Source of the DNA: Paenibacillus sp. FSL K6-1096
GTDB taxonomy: Bacteria > Bacillota > Bacilli > Paenibacillales > Paenibacillaceae
NCBI RefSeq assembly: GCF_037977055.1
Contig: NZ_CP150274.1
Span: forward strand, 5,022,001 to 5,086,000
Length of the DNA stretch: 64,000 nt
Direction: 5' to 3'
Shown here: in pieces, positions 51,579 to 60,573 of the stretch
Layout of the letters: each line of letters starts with the position of its first letter
How positions within the stretch are numbered: position 1 is the first letter of the stretch
Translations under genes and position numbers: made by a program
The notes under the pieces: model-generated
The model's input: only the letters and a program-made list of their open reading frames with translations
Told to the model about the DNA's origin: nothing
Database searches by the model: none

Positions 51579-52151
51579 TTACTCCGCCGGTCTCTCATCC
51601 GCCGCCGCCTTTTGCCGTGCCCGGAACCGTCTTACCTTCATCAGATTCCCGCATAGCTTGTCGTCGCAATACCGCTTCGAGCGGTTGCGGGTGTCGTCAT
51701 AATAGACCCAGAGGCAGTCGGGGTTCCCGCAGATGCGGAAGCGCGAGGGATCTTTCTCCAATAACGCTGCCGCAAAAGACGCCGCAATCTCGGCCATCAC
51801 CTGCCCCCAGTCCGCGCGCTGCGGCAACAGTGAGACTCTCGGTTCGCCTTCAGCAATCCCGGTCACTTGACGCACCACAGGCCCGTTGTCCATATATCCA
51901 TTCAACTGCTCCAGCAGCGCTGCTTCAGGCGTTTCTCCCGCAACTAATCGCTGCAGCTCGTCCCATAACCGTCCGCGCAACTGCTTCAGCCGCTCCAATT
52001 CCTCCGGCAACAAGGGGCCGGCAGCCGGCAGCTTCTGTTCCGCCAGCCAGTTCTCTACCCATTCCGGCTCCTCCAGCCGGTCCCGGTCCTTGCTCCGGTC
52101 GCCCGTCCGCCAATCCCGCCAATAGCTGTTCATGAAATCTACCCACAGCAC
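51579..52151 (-). CDS. CGNR zinc-finger (ABATE-domain) regulator
   Basis: 190 residues. The C-terminal treble-clef finger is clear: RICGNPDCLWVYYD, then NRSKRYCDDKLCGN. The N-terminal part fits the ABATE/DUF1470 domain thought to sense a small molecule. Start GTG 52151 with AAAGGA upstream. ATG 52133 is an alternative. It is divergent from the DinB gene. Confidence 0.85.
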   Translation of the reverse strand: MLWVDFMNSYWRDWRTGDRSKDRDRLEEPEWVENWLAEQKLPAAGPLLPEELERLKQLRGRLWDELQRLVAGETPEAALLEQLNGYMDNGPVVRQVTGIAEGEPRVSLLPQRADWGQVMAEIAASFAAALLEKDPSRFRICGNPDCLWVYYDDTRNRSKRYCDDKLCGNLMKVRRFRARQKAAADERPAE

Positions 52152-52319
52152 GCTTCATCGGTCCTTTCGTTTCTTCCTTCCCTCGATTGTAACAGTTAAA
52201 AATAAGTTTTGCTAGTTACTTGAACCGCTCCGGCAAATATGGTACATTGCCAATGTAACTGTTGTTTGGGATGTTTAATCGTTACATTGTTGCTCCACCA
52301 AATTGCAGGAGGGATACTG

Positions 52320-52814
52320 ATGAGAAACAAAATTAGCGATGTGCTGGTAGAGAATTGGGATTATGCGATGGATATCGAGGATTGGGCGCCGCCGCTTAGT
52401 GCTGCGCTGGAGGGGGTGACCAGTGAGCAGGCGCTCTGGAAGCCGGAGGGTGCTGCGGGCAATTCGATCTGGGAGAATGTGAACCATCTGACTTACTATA
52501 AGGAGCGGCTGCTGCGCAAGCTTAAGGGAATGGAGAAATTGCCGGATCTGGAGAGCAATGATGCTACGTTCACCGTAACCGAGAGCGGGGAAGAGGCATG
52601 GAACCAGGCGGTAGCCAAGCTGAAGTCGGTTCATGCCGGACTCCGTGAGGTAATTGTAGCGCTGGAAGAGGGCGCTTATGACTGGGGCGGCTCCGGACAT
52701 GCACCGGGCGAAGAGGTAATGAGCCTGATTCTGCATGATGCGTATCACACCGGACAGATTGTGCTGGTCCGCAAGCTGCAGGGCTCCTGGCCGGGAACCC
52801 GCCGTTTCGATTAA
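52320..52814 (+). CDS. DinB-family four-helix protein
   Basis: 164 residues. The three metal-ligand His of the DinB/YfiT fold are visible: NVNHLTYYK near residue 48, and the pair in HDAYHTGQI near 140-144. Members are metal-dependent thiol-linked transferases or of unknown role. AGGAGGGA places the start at ATG 52320 rather than at the frame's first ATG 52239. Confidence 0.85.
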   Translation: MRNKISDVLVENWDYAMDIEDWAPPLSAALEGVTSEQALWKPEGAAGNSIWENVNHLTYYKERLLRKLKGMEKLPDLESNDATFTVTESGEEAWNQAVAKLKSVHAGLREVIVALEEGAYDWGGSGHAPGEEVMSLILHDAYHTGQIVLVRKLQGSWPGTRRFD

Positions 52815-52924
52815 GGGGACAGCCATATTTTACAAGTAATCTAGGCCTCTCCCGCTCTGTTTCAGCTCCAAATCCCCGGGTTAATGGATGACATGCAGCT
52901 ACTAACCGAGAGGAGAGATTGAAG

Positions 52925-53095
52925 ATGGAGCCGAATTACAAGGACAGAAGCGTAGAGGTTGAACGGACAGAGGTGCACCGGAAGTCGGATTCCAGTCTGG
53001 TCGCCTCCACTTTCATTAAATATGCAGCTTACATTGTAATAACCTTTGGAGTGCTATTCTTCCTGGTGAGATACGTCTTCCCGATGTTTAAGTAA
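52925..53095 (+). CDS. 56-residue single-span membrane protein
   Basis: A charged N-terminus (MEPNYKDRSVEVERTEVHRK) precedes one membrane segment (YAAYIVITFGVLFFLVRYVF). GAGAGGAGAG lies before the ATG and a strong terminator follows the stop, so it is a stand-alone gene. Function unknown. Confidence 0.7.
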   Translation: MEPNYKDRSVEVERTEVHRKSDSSLVASTFIKYAAYIVITFGVLFFLVRYVFPMFK

Positions 53096-53134
53096 CGCCG
53101 AAGTCAAGCACGGACCAGAGACGGATGCCATGCC

Positions 53135-53172
53135 AAAAGCCACGATCCCTGAAGGGAATCGCGGCTTTTTTT
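53135..53172 (+). terminator. Terminator after the small membrane protein
   Basis: AAAAGCC-CGAT-CCT pairs with AGG-ATCG-GGCTTTT, followed by Ts. About 110 bases with no gene separate it from the CmpA-like gene. Confidence 0.85.
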
Positions 53173-53284
53173 GAAATATAAGAATGTATATGTTCCACAC
53201 GATAATTTATCCTTATATTTCTCGCTGAAATGATACCGCCCTTAAAAAGGACGGCATAGCCGTTTCCACTTGAAACCACCCGGG

Positions 53285-53422
53285 TTATACGTTCTTCCGG
53301 ATCATCTCATGGGAATCTGAGGTATTCCGGTAAAAGAACCAGCATTCGTTGAGCAGTTTGATCTGACGGCGGTCTTTTTTGAGATAGGCCTTCATGAGCT
53401 GTTGACGAAGCCACTGTGGCAA
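53285..53422 (-). CDS. cmpA: Cortex morphogenetic protein CmpA-like
   Basis: 45 residues beginning MPQWLRQQLMKAYLKKDRRQ and continuing IKLLNECWFFYR. It matches the short Bacillus CmpA (MPxWLxxQLxKAFxxK, then IxLLNxCWFFY), which links cortex assembly to coat formation in sporulation. The TTG start at 53422 has GAGGAGG eight bases upstream. It was too short for ordinary gene finding and supports a spore-forming host. Confidence 0.75.
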   Translation of the reverse strand: MPQWLRQQLMKAYLKKDRRQIKLLNECWFFYRNTSDSHEMIRKNV

Positions 53423-53543
53423 GGCGATCCCTCCTCTTACATACTACCTGTGTATAGATAGCATATGGGGAAAATCGCCCAAAGGTGCGTCATCGGCAAT
53501 AGTTGTGCAAGCTGTAATTGATGATGGCTGTCCTATCCTGGCG

Positions 53544-53903
53544 TTACTGCACCCGTTCTTCCTCTTCTTCGTACCATTGTTCGAGCTGGGCCTGGAGCGC
53601 CCGGATTTCGGTCAGCAGTGAGATCAGCGGGTAATGCTCCTCCTTAATGGAGGCAAAAGCCTGCTCCAGCCGGTTAATATACGCCAGCCCCGACTCCAGG
53701 TGATGCTCTTCGCGCAGTAGCTCCAGCGCCTCACATTCGGCCACCGCCCGCGGCAGACCGGGTACATTCTCGGCTGTCAGCTTGTCGATTTCTTTGTTCA
53801 GGCGGAGATTCAGGGCACTTAACTGGTAAGCATACTCCTCCGGCATCTCCACGAATTGAAGCTCCTGCTCCTGCTGCATAATGACGTACCGCATTCTTGG
53901 CAT
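53544..53903 (-). CDS. Hypothetical coiled-coil protein
   Basis: 119 residues, helical and rich in Glu, with probable coiled coils (LNKEIDKLTAEN and LISLLTEIRALQAQLEQWYEEEEE). GGAGGGAG precedes the ATG. No family recognised. Confidence 0.7.
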   Translation of the reverse strand: MPRMRYVIMQQEQELQFVEMPEEYAYQLSALNLRLNKEIDKLTAENVPGLPRAVAECEALELLREEHHLESGLAYINRLEQAFASIKEEHYPLISLLTEIRALQAQLEQWYEEEEERVQ

Positions 53904-54013
53904 AACACATTCTCCCTCCGGACTTGTCTTTCTTCTTGACAGTGTAGCGTATGGGCAAGTTACAATTCAAGTAGTGATCTAAATTCAGGCAGAGAGGACC
54001 GTGAAGGAACGCT

Positions 54014-54508
54014 ATGACCAGTATGAGCAACGAAGAGCTGCAGCAATGGATTGAGCAGGTGTCGCTGAACAGCTTCGGCGTGCCTTTCCGGCATACGGCC
54101 AGCTTCAACAGCAGACTCACGACCACAGGCGGACGGTATTTCACCAAAAGCCATAATATAGAGATTAACCCCCGGCAGCTTGCCACCTACGGGCGGGAGG
54201 AGACGGAGAAAATCATCAAGCATGAGCTCTGCCACTACCACCTGCATCTGGCGAAGCGGGGGTATATGCACCGGGATGCCGATTTCAAAGCACTGCTCGC
54301 CCGCGTCGGCGGCAGCCGTTACTGCCAGACTCTGCCGGGCGCCCAGGCCCGCAAGCCGCAGCCGTACCGCTATAAGCTGGTGTGCATCACCTGTGCCAAC
54401 GAGTACCTGCGCAAGCGCAGAGCCGATCCGGGACGTTACCGCTGCGGCCGCTGCTCCGGCAAGCTGAAGCTGGTTACCCTGGAGGCCGGCAAGGGGTCCG
54501 CTACTTAA
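54014..54508 (+). CDS. SprT-family metalloprotease-like protein
   Basis: 164 residues. The zinc site is HELCHYH (HExxH) and the C-terminal zinc ribbon has CITCANEYLRKR and YRCGRCSGKL, the layout of SprT and Spartan. Eukaryotic relatives cut DNA-protein crosslinks. The bacterial role is not settled. It overlaps the convergent pentapeptide gene by eight bases. Confidence 0.88.
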   Translation: MTSMSNEELQQWIEQVSLNSFGVPFRHTASFNSRLTTTGGRYFTKSHNIEINPRQLATYGREETEKIIKHELCHYHLHLAKRGYMHRDADFKALLARVGGSRYCQTLPGAQARKPQPYRYKLVCITCANEYLRKRRADPGRYRCGRCSGKLKLVTLEAGKGSAT

Positions 54509-55139
54509 TAACAAGTCCAAGCAATCCGGCAAAAGAAGCCGCCTGCTCCGCAGAGATGATGCAGCCGTCCAGATCCTCAAGATCCACCAGGAGGCCGGTG
54601 AATTCGCAGTCGCTTAAATCGACACCTTTTAGCTTACAGCCCGCCAGCGTGGCCTGCTCCAGATTGCATTCCGCGAAGGTCAGGCCCTTAAGGCTGGACT
54701 GGTAATAATCCGCACTGACCAGCGAGCAGCGCTCGAAGGAGGCTCCCTTGAACTGGGCGAAGCGGAACACCGCATACTCCCCAATGCAGTCCGTTACCGC
54801 AACATTCTGAAACCGCGCCCCCGTGAAGTCCGTGCCGGTCAGCCGGCAATCCCTGAACACCGTCCGGTGCATGAAGGCATCGCTGAAATCTACGTTCGAG
54901 AGGTCGCAATGATCGAAGATCACATCGGTAAGCTCAATACGCTGCAGCGAGGATTCGGTAATGGTCACATTTTTGAATACCACTTGGTCAAAAGCTACCC
55001 GCTCCGCCTCCTGATATTCAATCAGCGCCCCTTCGATCAGGCAGCGGCTGTATTCATCTTTGGAGGCTAGAGCGTGAATAGACAGCGGCGGTAACAGTTC
55101 TGGTTCGGAGAGTCTCGGTGGTTCAATGATATCGCTCAT
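54501..55139 (-). CDS. Pentapeptide-repeat protein
   Basis: 212 residues built of A(D/N)LxX-type repeats (VDFSDAFMHRTVFRDCRLTG, TDFTGARFQ and so on), which fold as a right-handed quadrilateral helix. Some family members protect gyrase from quinolones, but nothing here is specific for that. AAGGAGG six bases upstream makes ATG 55139 the start. It lies 10 bases after the Lrp gene and is probably co-transcribed with it. Confidence 0.85.
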   Translation of the reverse strand: MSDIIEPPRLSEPELLPPLSIHALASKDEYSRCLIEGALIEYQEAERVAFDQVVFKNVTITESSLQRIELTDVIFDHCDLSNVDFSDAFMHRTVFRDCRLTGTDFTGARFQNVAVTDCIGEYAVFRFAQFKGASFERCSLVSADYYQSSLKGLTFAECNLEQATLAGCKLKGVDLSDCEFTGLLVDLEDLDGCIISAEQAASFAGLLGLVIK

Positions 55140-55149
55140 CTTAGCCTCC

Positions 55150-55578
55150 TTATTTGATCTGGCCCATGTCCAGATTGACCCGGTAATTGCCATATTTCAA
55201 TAGCTCGTCCAGAAAAGCGGTCAGCGCCTCCTGATCCACCGTGCGCACCCGCATCCAGTAACAGCCTTCCCCGCTGATGCGGTACAGCTCAGTGACACTT
55301 TCATGGGCCTTCGCAAAGGCTTGGAATGGCAGATGGGCATTATTGCTGCTGAGAAAAACGGTGATAAAGGCATGAATGTTCTGACCAATACGCAGCGGGT
55401 TCCACCGGATGGTGTAGCCTTCGATGATGCCAAGCTCCCGCATTCTGCGTATGCGTGCACCCACCGCCTGGCCGGTCAGATGGACCGCCGCCCCGATATC
55501 CTTGTGACTTAAGGTGGAGTCCCCGATAAGGAGCTGAAGGATGCGGTAATCGGTATTGTCGATGAGATGAGAGGTCAT
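55150..55578 (-). CDS. Lrp/AsnC-family regulator
   Basis: 142 residues. AsnC-type helix-turn-helix (LSHKDIGAAVHLTGQAVGAR) and a C-terminal RAM domain with YRISGEGCYWMRV. ATG 55578 has AAAGGAATTCAAGGAA upstream. The frame's first ATG at 55635 has no good site. It precedes the pentapeptide gene on the same strand and may control it and itself. The ligand is unknown. Confidence 0.85.
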   Translation of the reverse strand: MTSHLIDNTDYRILQLLIGDSTLSHKDIGAAVHLTGQAVGARIRRMRELGIIEGYTIRWNPLRIGQNIHAFITVFLSSNNAHLPFQAFAKAHESVTELYRISGEGCYWMRVRTVDQEALTAFLDELLKYGNYRVNLDMGQIK

Positions 55579-55714
55579 TTCCTTGAATTCCTTTCCGGCT
55601 GAAAGCAGAACGTAAGAATCTCTTTCGCGGCACAATGTCTTCTGTTCTTGCCTTAATCTATACTTATTGTATCAGAAGTTGAACATAAGGTAGACATCCA
55701 AGGAAGAGGTGCAT

Positions 55715-56470
55715 ATGATGAAAATCCAATTGATCCGCCACGCCACCCTGTGGCTGGAATACGGCGGTGCAACGTTTCTGATCGATCCGATGCTGAGTGC
55801 GCAGGGCGTGAATCCGCCGATTATGAATTCAGGCGATGACCGCCGGAATCCGCTGGTGCCTCTGCCGGGCCCTGTTCAGGAGTGGCTGGAGCCGGATGTG
55901 GTGCTGGTCACGCATTTGCATCCCGATCACTGGGATGCAGCAGCGGCAGAGCAGTTGTCCAAGGAACTGCCGGTGTATTGCCAGGAAGGCAACGGAGAGA
56001 CCCTAACAGCCCAAGGATTTGAGCGTGTTACAGAGATTAAGGATAGCGGTTCTGCATCGTTCAGCGGTGTGACCCTGACACGTACAGGCGGGCGGCACGG
56101 AACAGGGGAGATTGGCGAGCTGATGGGCAAGGTCTCCGGCTTCGTGTTCCGGGCGGAAGGCGAGCCTGTGCTGTACCTGGCGGGGGATACGATCTGGTGT
56201 GAAGAGGTGCAGCAGGTGATAGACGAGCAGGCACCTGAAGTGATTATCGTTAATGCCGGAGGGGCACAGTTCCTGAGCGGAGGACCGATCACGATGAACG
56301 AACAGGATATTGTGGAGGTCTGCCATGCCGCTCCGTCCGCCTCTGTGATTGCCGTGCACATGGATACGATCAATCACTGTCACGTAACCCGGGAGCTGCT
56401 GAAGCAGCGCCTGGAACAGGAAGGCTTGTCCGGCCGTGTTGCCGTGCCGCTGGATGGGGAGTGGATCTAA
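55715..56470 (+). CDS. Metallo-beta-lactamase-fold hydrolase
   Basis: 251 residues. The metal motif HLHPDHWD lies near residue 70, and later ligands are GGRHG and the AVHMDTINH region. It is of the UlaG-like/L-ascorbate-6-phosphate lactonase type by length and by YLAGDTIWC. AAGGAAGAGG six bases upstream favours ATG 55715 over GTG 55709. Substrate unknown. Confidence 0.85.
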   Translation: MMKIQLIRHATLWLEYGGATFLIDPMLSAQGVNPPIMNSGDDRRNPLVPLPGPVQEWLEPDVVLVTHLHPDHWDAAAAEQLSKELPVYCQEGNGETLTAQGFERVTEIKDSGSASFSGVTLTRTGGRHGTGEIGELMGKVSGFVFRAEGEPVLYLAGDTIWCEEVQQVIDEQAPEVIIVNAGGAQFLSGGPITMNEQDIVEVCHAAPSASVIAVHMDTINHCHVTRELLKQRLEQEGLSGRVAVPLDGEWI

Positions 56471-56584
56471 TTCTGAAGAGCCAGGCGGGATGTGGAGGAA
56501 TTGTAAACGATCTCACAATCTCTCGTTTCCCGCTTGACTAACCTGAAGAATCATGATAAATTAGTCCTTAGTTCATGTGAATGT

Positions 56585-56660
56585 TCCCTGATAGCTCAGT
56601 TGGTAGAGCACTCGACTGTTAATCGAGTTGTCACAGGTTCGAGTCCTGTTCGGGGAGCCA
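56585..56660 (+). tRNA. tRNA-Asn (GTT), CCA encoded
   Basis: Acceptor arm TCCCTGA / TCGGGGA, D-loop AGCTCAGTTGGTAGAGC, anticodon stem-loop CGACTGTTAATCG with GTT, T-loop GGTTCGAGTCC, discriminator G and an encoded CCA at 56658-56660. Confidence 0.95.
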
Positions 56661-56666
56661 TTACTT

Positions 56667-56755
56667 GGAGAGATACCCAAGTGGCTATAAGGGGACCCTC
56701 TGCTAAGGGGTTAGACTGCGTAAGCGGTGCGAGGGTTCGAATCCCTCTCTCTCCG
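56667..56755 (+). tRNA. tRNA-Ser (GCT)
   Basis: Acceptor arm GGAGAGA / TCTCTCC, anticodon loop CTGCTAA with GCT, a long variable arm (ACTGCGTAAGCGGT), T-loop GGTTCGAATCC and discriminator G. No CCA is encoded. It lies six bases after tRNA-Asn and is probably cotranscribed with it. Confidence 0.93.
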
Positions 56756-56854
56756 TTTGATATTACTTCCTTGTTAGGGATGAGAATCCTCAGTGGTTCG
56801 TTGGAGCATAAGCTTCGTTAGCAATGGCATCGCAATCTCTCGCGCAGCGAGAGT

Positions 56855-56868
56855 ATCCCTCTCTCTCC
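56855..56868 (+). repeat. 14-bp copy of the tRNA-Ser 3' end
   Basis: ATCCCTCTCTCTCC here repeats bases 56741-56754, the T-arm and acceptor end of tRNA-Ser. Copies of tRNA 3' ends downstream are typical of attachment sites, but the distance is only about 100 bases, so a failed duplication is more likely. Confidence 0.4.
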
Positions 56869-56874
56869 CTTATA

Positions 56875-56903
56875 AAAGGAGCTCATATTGAGCTCCTTTT
56901 TTT
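56875..56903 (+). terminator. Terminator of the tRNA unit
   Basis: AAAGGAGCTCA / TGAGCTCCTTTTTTT, a strong stem with a long T run. From here to 57066 there is only AT-rich promoter-like sequence. Confidence 0.9.
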
Positions 56904-57066
56904 ACGTTCTTTTTGATGAAAACGGCTGAACCTCTGAACGATACTGCTTTCCTTGCAGATGTCGTAATTCCATATAATTGATGTCGCATTTATCTACTAA
57001 AAATCCTGCTTATTATATGATACTTTATAAGTGATGTCAGAATAATGTATATGGAGGTGCAGGTGA

Positions 57067-58071
57067 GTGAGCATTAGGATTGGCAAGATTAGCTATTGGC
57101 ATGTACATGCCTGGGATTATACGAAGCAGGCTCAGGAGCATGGCGATACGGAAATCGCTGCGGTATGGGACGAGGACGCGGAGCGGGGCAGGAAGGCGGC
57201 AGAGAGCTTGAATGTCCCGTTTTATGATTCTTTGGAGGAGATGCTGGCCCAGAAGGATATCGATGCCGTGATTGTCGACGCGCCAACCCGGATGCATCGG
57301 GAGGTCATGATTGCGGCAGCCAGAGCCGGCAAGCACATTTTCACCGAAAAGGTTGTAGCTGCAACGCTGAGTGAGGTTAACGAAATTCTCTCAGCGGTCG
57401 AGGCTCATGGAGTGAAGCTAACCGTGTCCCTGCCGCGGCTAAATGACGGTTATACATTATCGGTTACAGACATTCTAAGCCAGGGACTGCTTGGAGAGAT
57501 CACTTATGTCAGAGTCCGCTTATCCCATAACGGCGCAACGGCCAACTGGCTTCCTGAGCATTTCTATAGCCTTGAGCAATGCCAGGGCGGGGCTTTGATT
57601 GATCTGGGATGTCATCCCATGTACCTGACCAGACTGTTTCTGGGTCAAGAGGTGACCGGGGTAAGCGCGAGCTTCGGATATGTGACGGGCAAGGAAGTGG
57701 AGGACAATGCGGTAGCGACGCTCTATACGGATTCGGGAGCGATTGGTGTGGTGGAAGCCGGCTTCGTAAACAGCTACTCGCCTTTTACCATTGAAGTGCA
57801 TGGAACGGAAGGAACTCTACTCTATGGAACGCCTGAAGCGAAGCTGCTCGTCAGAAGCAATAAAGCGGCAGATCAAGGGGCTTCCTGGAACGATACGCCT
57901 GTGCTGGCCAATCGTGATAGCGCTTTTAAGCAGTGGGTTGCCCACATCCGGGATAACACGGTTGCTTCTGACAATATTCAAGCGGCAACGGAGCTTACCC
58001 GGTTAATGGAGGCGGCGAATCTCTCGGCAAAGGCAGGACGGGTGGTCCGGTTAGCCGAGCTGAAGTCCTAA
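57067..58071 (+). CDS. Gfo/Idh/MocA-family dehydrogenase, first
   Basis: 334 residues. Rossmann N-terminus with the strand IAAVWDEDAERGRKAAE, the EKVVAAT active-site Lys region, and the C-terminal substrate domain (GGALIDLGCHPMYLTRLFLG). The GxGxxG loop is altered (IGKISYWHVHAWD). It should oxidise or reduce a sugar or polyol with NAD(P). GTG start with GGAGG nine bases upstream. An AraC regulator and a second member follow, a sugar-utilisation set. Confidence 0.88.
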   Translation: MSIRIGKISYWHVHAWDYTKQAQEHGDTEIAAVWDEDAERGRKAAESLNVPFYDSLEEMLAQKDIDAVIVDAPTRMHREVMIAAARAGKHIFTEKVVAATLSEVNEILSAVEAHGVKLTVSLPRLNDGYTLSVTDILSQGLLGEITYVRVRLSHNGATANWLPEHFYSLEQCQGGALIDLGCHPMYLTRLFLGQEVTGVSASFGYVTGKEVEDNAVATLYTDSGAIGVVEAGFVNSYSPFTIEVHGTEGTLLYGTPEAKLLVRSNKAADQGASWNDTPVLANRDSAFKQWVAHIRDNTVASDNIQAATELTRLMEAANLSAKAGRVVRLAELKS

Positions 58072-58113
58072 TCGCTTATTTGGTACAGAGTGTAGCTTAA
58101 GCAGGAGGTTAAT

Positions 58114-59037
58114 ATGAGCCCTTTTCCCTTCGAGATCATGTTTGAGAAGATGGATCTGCTGGAAAGACTGGATATTTCCATCCTGTGGGGACATTATGAA
58201 ATTTCCGTGCTCCGGTTTCATTTGACCTCTTTTCCGCCGGGGAAGGTCATTGATTTCCATAACCATGCTGAATTTGAATTTCATTTCATACCGCGGGGCA
58301 AGGGAACGGTCATTCTTGGCGATCAGCGGTTTCCTTTATCGGAGGGAATGCTCTATTTGACCGGACCGGGAGTCATGCACCGCCAAGAAGCGGATGCAGA
58401 TGAGTCGATGGAGGAGCTGTGTCTGCATGTCAATATTGCGGAGAAGCAGAGAGACGATGCAGATCCATGGGAGGTTGCGGAAGCGGAGGAATGTGTGGAG
58501 AAGCTGAGGAGGCTGCCGCTTATCCCTGCGCAGGATTATCACAGGGCGATGAAGTGTTTTCTGGAAGCCTATGAGGCCTGTGACGGCAAGCTCGCGGGAT
58601 ATTACACCTCCATTAAGCATCTCGTGATCAGCATTTTGCTGAAAGTAACCAGAGCTTATGATGCAGGCGGAATGGGAGCCGCGGCACCCGTACGGGATAT
58701 GGTGACCTACCGCTATCAATATGCCGTTCAATACATGGAAGCGAATTATTCAGCAGCCGTGACGCTGGAGAATGTGGCGGAGAAGCTGAATATCAGCTCC
58801 AGGCAGCTGCAGCGGATTTTTAAGCAGATTCATCCGGAGCAAACCTTCAGCCGCATTCTTGAAGAGATCCGGTTGCAGGCGGTGTGCAGCAAGCTGGAAG
58901 CCAGTAACCTGTCCATCGAACAGATCGCGGAATCCGAAGGATTCACCAATGCGACCTACCTGCATTCGGTATTCCGCAAGCGGCTGGGCATGACCCCGGC
59001 GGCATACCGCAAGGCCCGAAAACTACATGAACAGTGA
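58114..59037 (+). CDS. AraC-family regulator with cupin sensor
   Basis: 307 residues. N-terminal cupin (DFHNHAEFEFHFIPRGKGT) and C-terminal AraC domain (VTLENVAEKLNISSRQLQRI, then IEQIAESEGFTNATYLHSVF). GCAGGAGG precedes the ATG. Placed between two Gfo/Idh/MocA genes, it probably controls this sugar unit. Confidence 0.9.
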   Translation: MSPFPFEIMFEKMDLLERLDISILWGHYEISVLRFHLTSFPPGKVIDFHNHAEFEFHFIPRGKGTVILGDQRFPLSEGMLYLTGPGVMHRQEADADESMEELCLHVNIAEKQRDDADPWEVAEAEECVEKLRRLPLIPAQDYHRAMKCFLEAYEACDGKLAGYYTSIKHLVISILLKVTRAYDAGGMGAAAPVRDMVTYRYQYAVQYMEANYSAAVTLENVAEKLNISSRQLQRIFKQIHPEQTFSRILEEIRLQAVCSKLEASNLSIEQIAESEGFTNATYLHSVFRKRLGMTPAAYRKARKLHEQ

Positions 59038-59044
59038 GGATGAG

Positions 59045-60133
59045 ATGGCGATGAGCAAAGTGTATCGTGTTGGCGTGATCGGCTGTGGAGGAATTGCGAA
59101 CGGGAAGCATCTGCCTGCCTTAAGCAGACAGGATAAGGTTCAAGTGGTGGCTTTTTGCGATATTATCAAGGAACGGGCTGAGGCGGCTGCTGAACAATAC
59201 GGCAGTGCGGATGCTGCTGTCTATACGGATTACAAGGAATTATTGAAGGATGCTTCCATTGATATTGTTCATGTACTTACTCCTAATGACGCGCATGCGG
59301 AAATATCCATTGCGGGCTTGGAAGCGGGCAAGCATGTAATGTGTGAGAAGCCCATGGCCAAAACTGCGGCAGACGCCAAACGTATGGCTGAAGCAGCGAA
59401 GCGTACAGGGAAGAAGTTAACCATTGGGTATGACAACCGTTTCAGACAAGACAGCTTGTATCTGAAAAAAGTCTGCGAAGCAGGCGAGCTTGGCCATATC
59501 TATTATGCGAAAGCCCATGCCATCCGGCGCAGAGCGGTTCCAACCTGGGGCGTATTCCTGGATGAGGAGAAGCAGGGAGGTGGCCCGCTGATTGATATCG
59601 GAACCCATGCGCTCGATCTGACGCTCTGGATGATGGATAACTACAAACCGAAGGTTGTACTGGGGACCAAATACCATGAGCTCTCCCAAAAAGAAGACGC
59701 TGCCAACGCCTGGGGACCCTGGGACCCGAAGAAATTCACCGTGGAAGACTCTGCGTTCGGGATGATAGTGATGGAGAACGGCGCAACGATTACGCTGGAG
59801 GCGAGCTGGGCGCTAAATTCGCTGGAGGTGGATGAAGCCAAGTGTAGCTTAAGCGGAACCGAAGCGGGTGCGGACATGAAGGACGGTCTCCGGATTAACG
59901 GGGAGAAGCATAGCAAGCTATACACGAATAAAGTTGAGCTTGGTGCCGGGGGAGTAGCCTTCTATGACGGCAAAGAAGAGAAAGCTACGGATATCGAATT
60001 AAGAAAGTGGATTGAAGCGATCGAACAGGATAAAGATCCGGTCGTCACTCCTGAACAGGCGTATGTGGTTTCCCGGATTCTGGAGGCAATCTATGAATCG
60101 GCCCGGACGGGTAAGGCCGTATATTTGGACTAA
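59045..60133 (+). CDS. Gfo/Idh/MocA-family dehydrogenase, second
   Basis: 362 residues. Canonical GVIGCGGIANGKHLPAL nucleotide loop, EKPMAKT Lys region, and GGPLIDIGTHALDLTLWMM with the catalytic His. GTGAGGATGAG supports ATG 59045 rather than ATG 59027, which overlaps the AraC gene. Unlike the first member, its dinucleotide loop is complete. Confidence 0.9.
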   Translation: MAMSKVYRVGVIGCGGIANGKHLPALSRQDKVQVVAFCDIIKERAEAAAEQYGSADAAVYTDYKELLKDASIDIVHVLTPNDAHAEISIAGLEAGKHVMCEKPMAKTAADAKRMAEAAKRTGKKLTIGYDNRFRQDSLYLKKVCEAGELGHIYYAKAHAIRRRAVPTWGVFLDEEKQGGGPLIDIGTHALDLTLWMMDNYKPKVVLGTKYHELSQKEDAANAWGPWDPKKFTVEDSAFGMIVMENGATITLEASWALNSLEVDEAKCSLSGTEAGADMKDGLRINGEKHSKLYTNKVELGAGGVAFYDGKEEKATDIELRKWIEAIEQDKDPVVTPEQAYVVSRILEAIYESARTGKAVYLD

Positions 60134-60163
60134 CGTTACACGGCCCAGCAGACTATATCTTAC

Positions 60164-60203
60164 AATAAGCCGTACCTCCGATGCTGGGGGGCGGCTTATT
60201 TGC
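60164..60203 (+). terminator. Terminator after the dehydrogenase
   Basis: AATAAGCCG / CGGCTTATT stem with a short T-rich tail. The 370 bases from here to the next gene hold no other gene and probably contain the promoter of the liv operon. Confidence 0.7.
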
Positions 60204-60573
60204 CCGTTCAACCCGTTACCCCTTTAATAAATTGAAGGAATGATGCTGTAAAGAGACAAATGTTATATTAATTCCGCAGAAAAGAAGTATTGTATAAGAA
60301 AAGGAAGCAACTTCTAAAACATCCCTTCTCCAAAATCCTCGGTTTTTCTCCTGTTTTCTGCATGATTTTCAATAACCTACAGAAGTCTATTTAATCCTAC
60401 ATATATCATGTTATGTAATATAACACCAACTATTGAAATTTGTTTTAATTAGTGCAAAAAATAGTGACGATTCGTAGGCCTTGTGTTAATATAAATGACA
60501 TCATAATCCAAGAAACAAGAAGCACCACAGAGAAAGGGGTTATTACAATGAATATGAGGAAAAGGGGATGGCG

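Noticed and set aside
51485..52135. Rightward frame opposite the CGNR gene
   Set aside because: It is the Pro/Ser-rich shadow of a clear zinc-finger gene on the other strand.
53088..53279. Leftward 63-residue frame between the small membrane protein and the CmpA-like gene
   Set aside because: It crosses the terminator at 53135-53172, has no ribosome-binding site and shows no recognisable motif.
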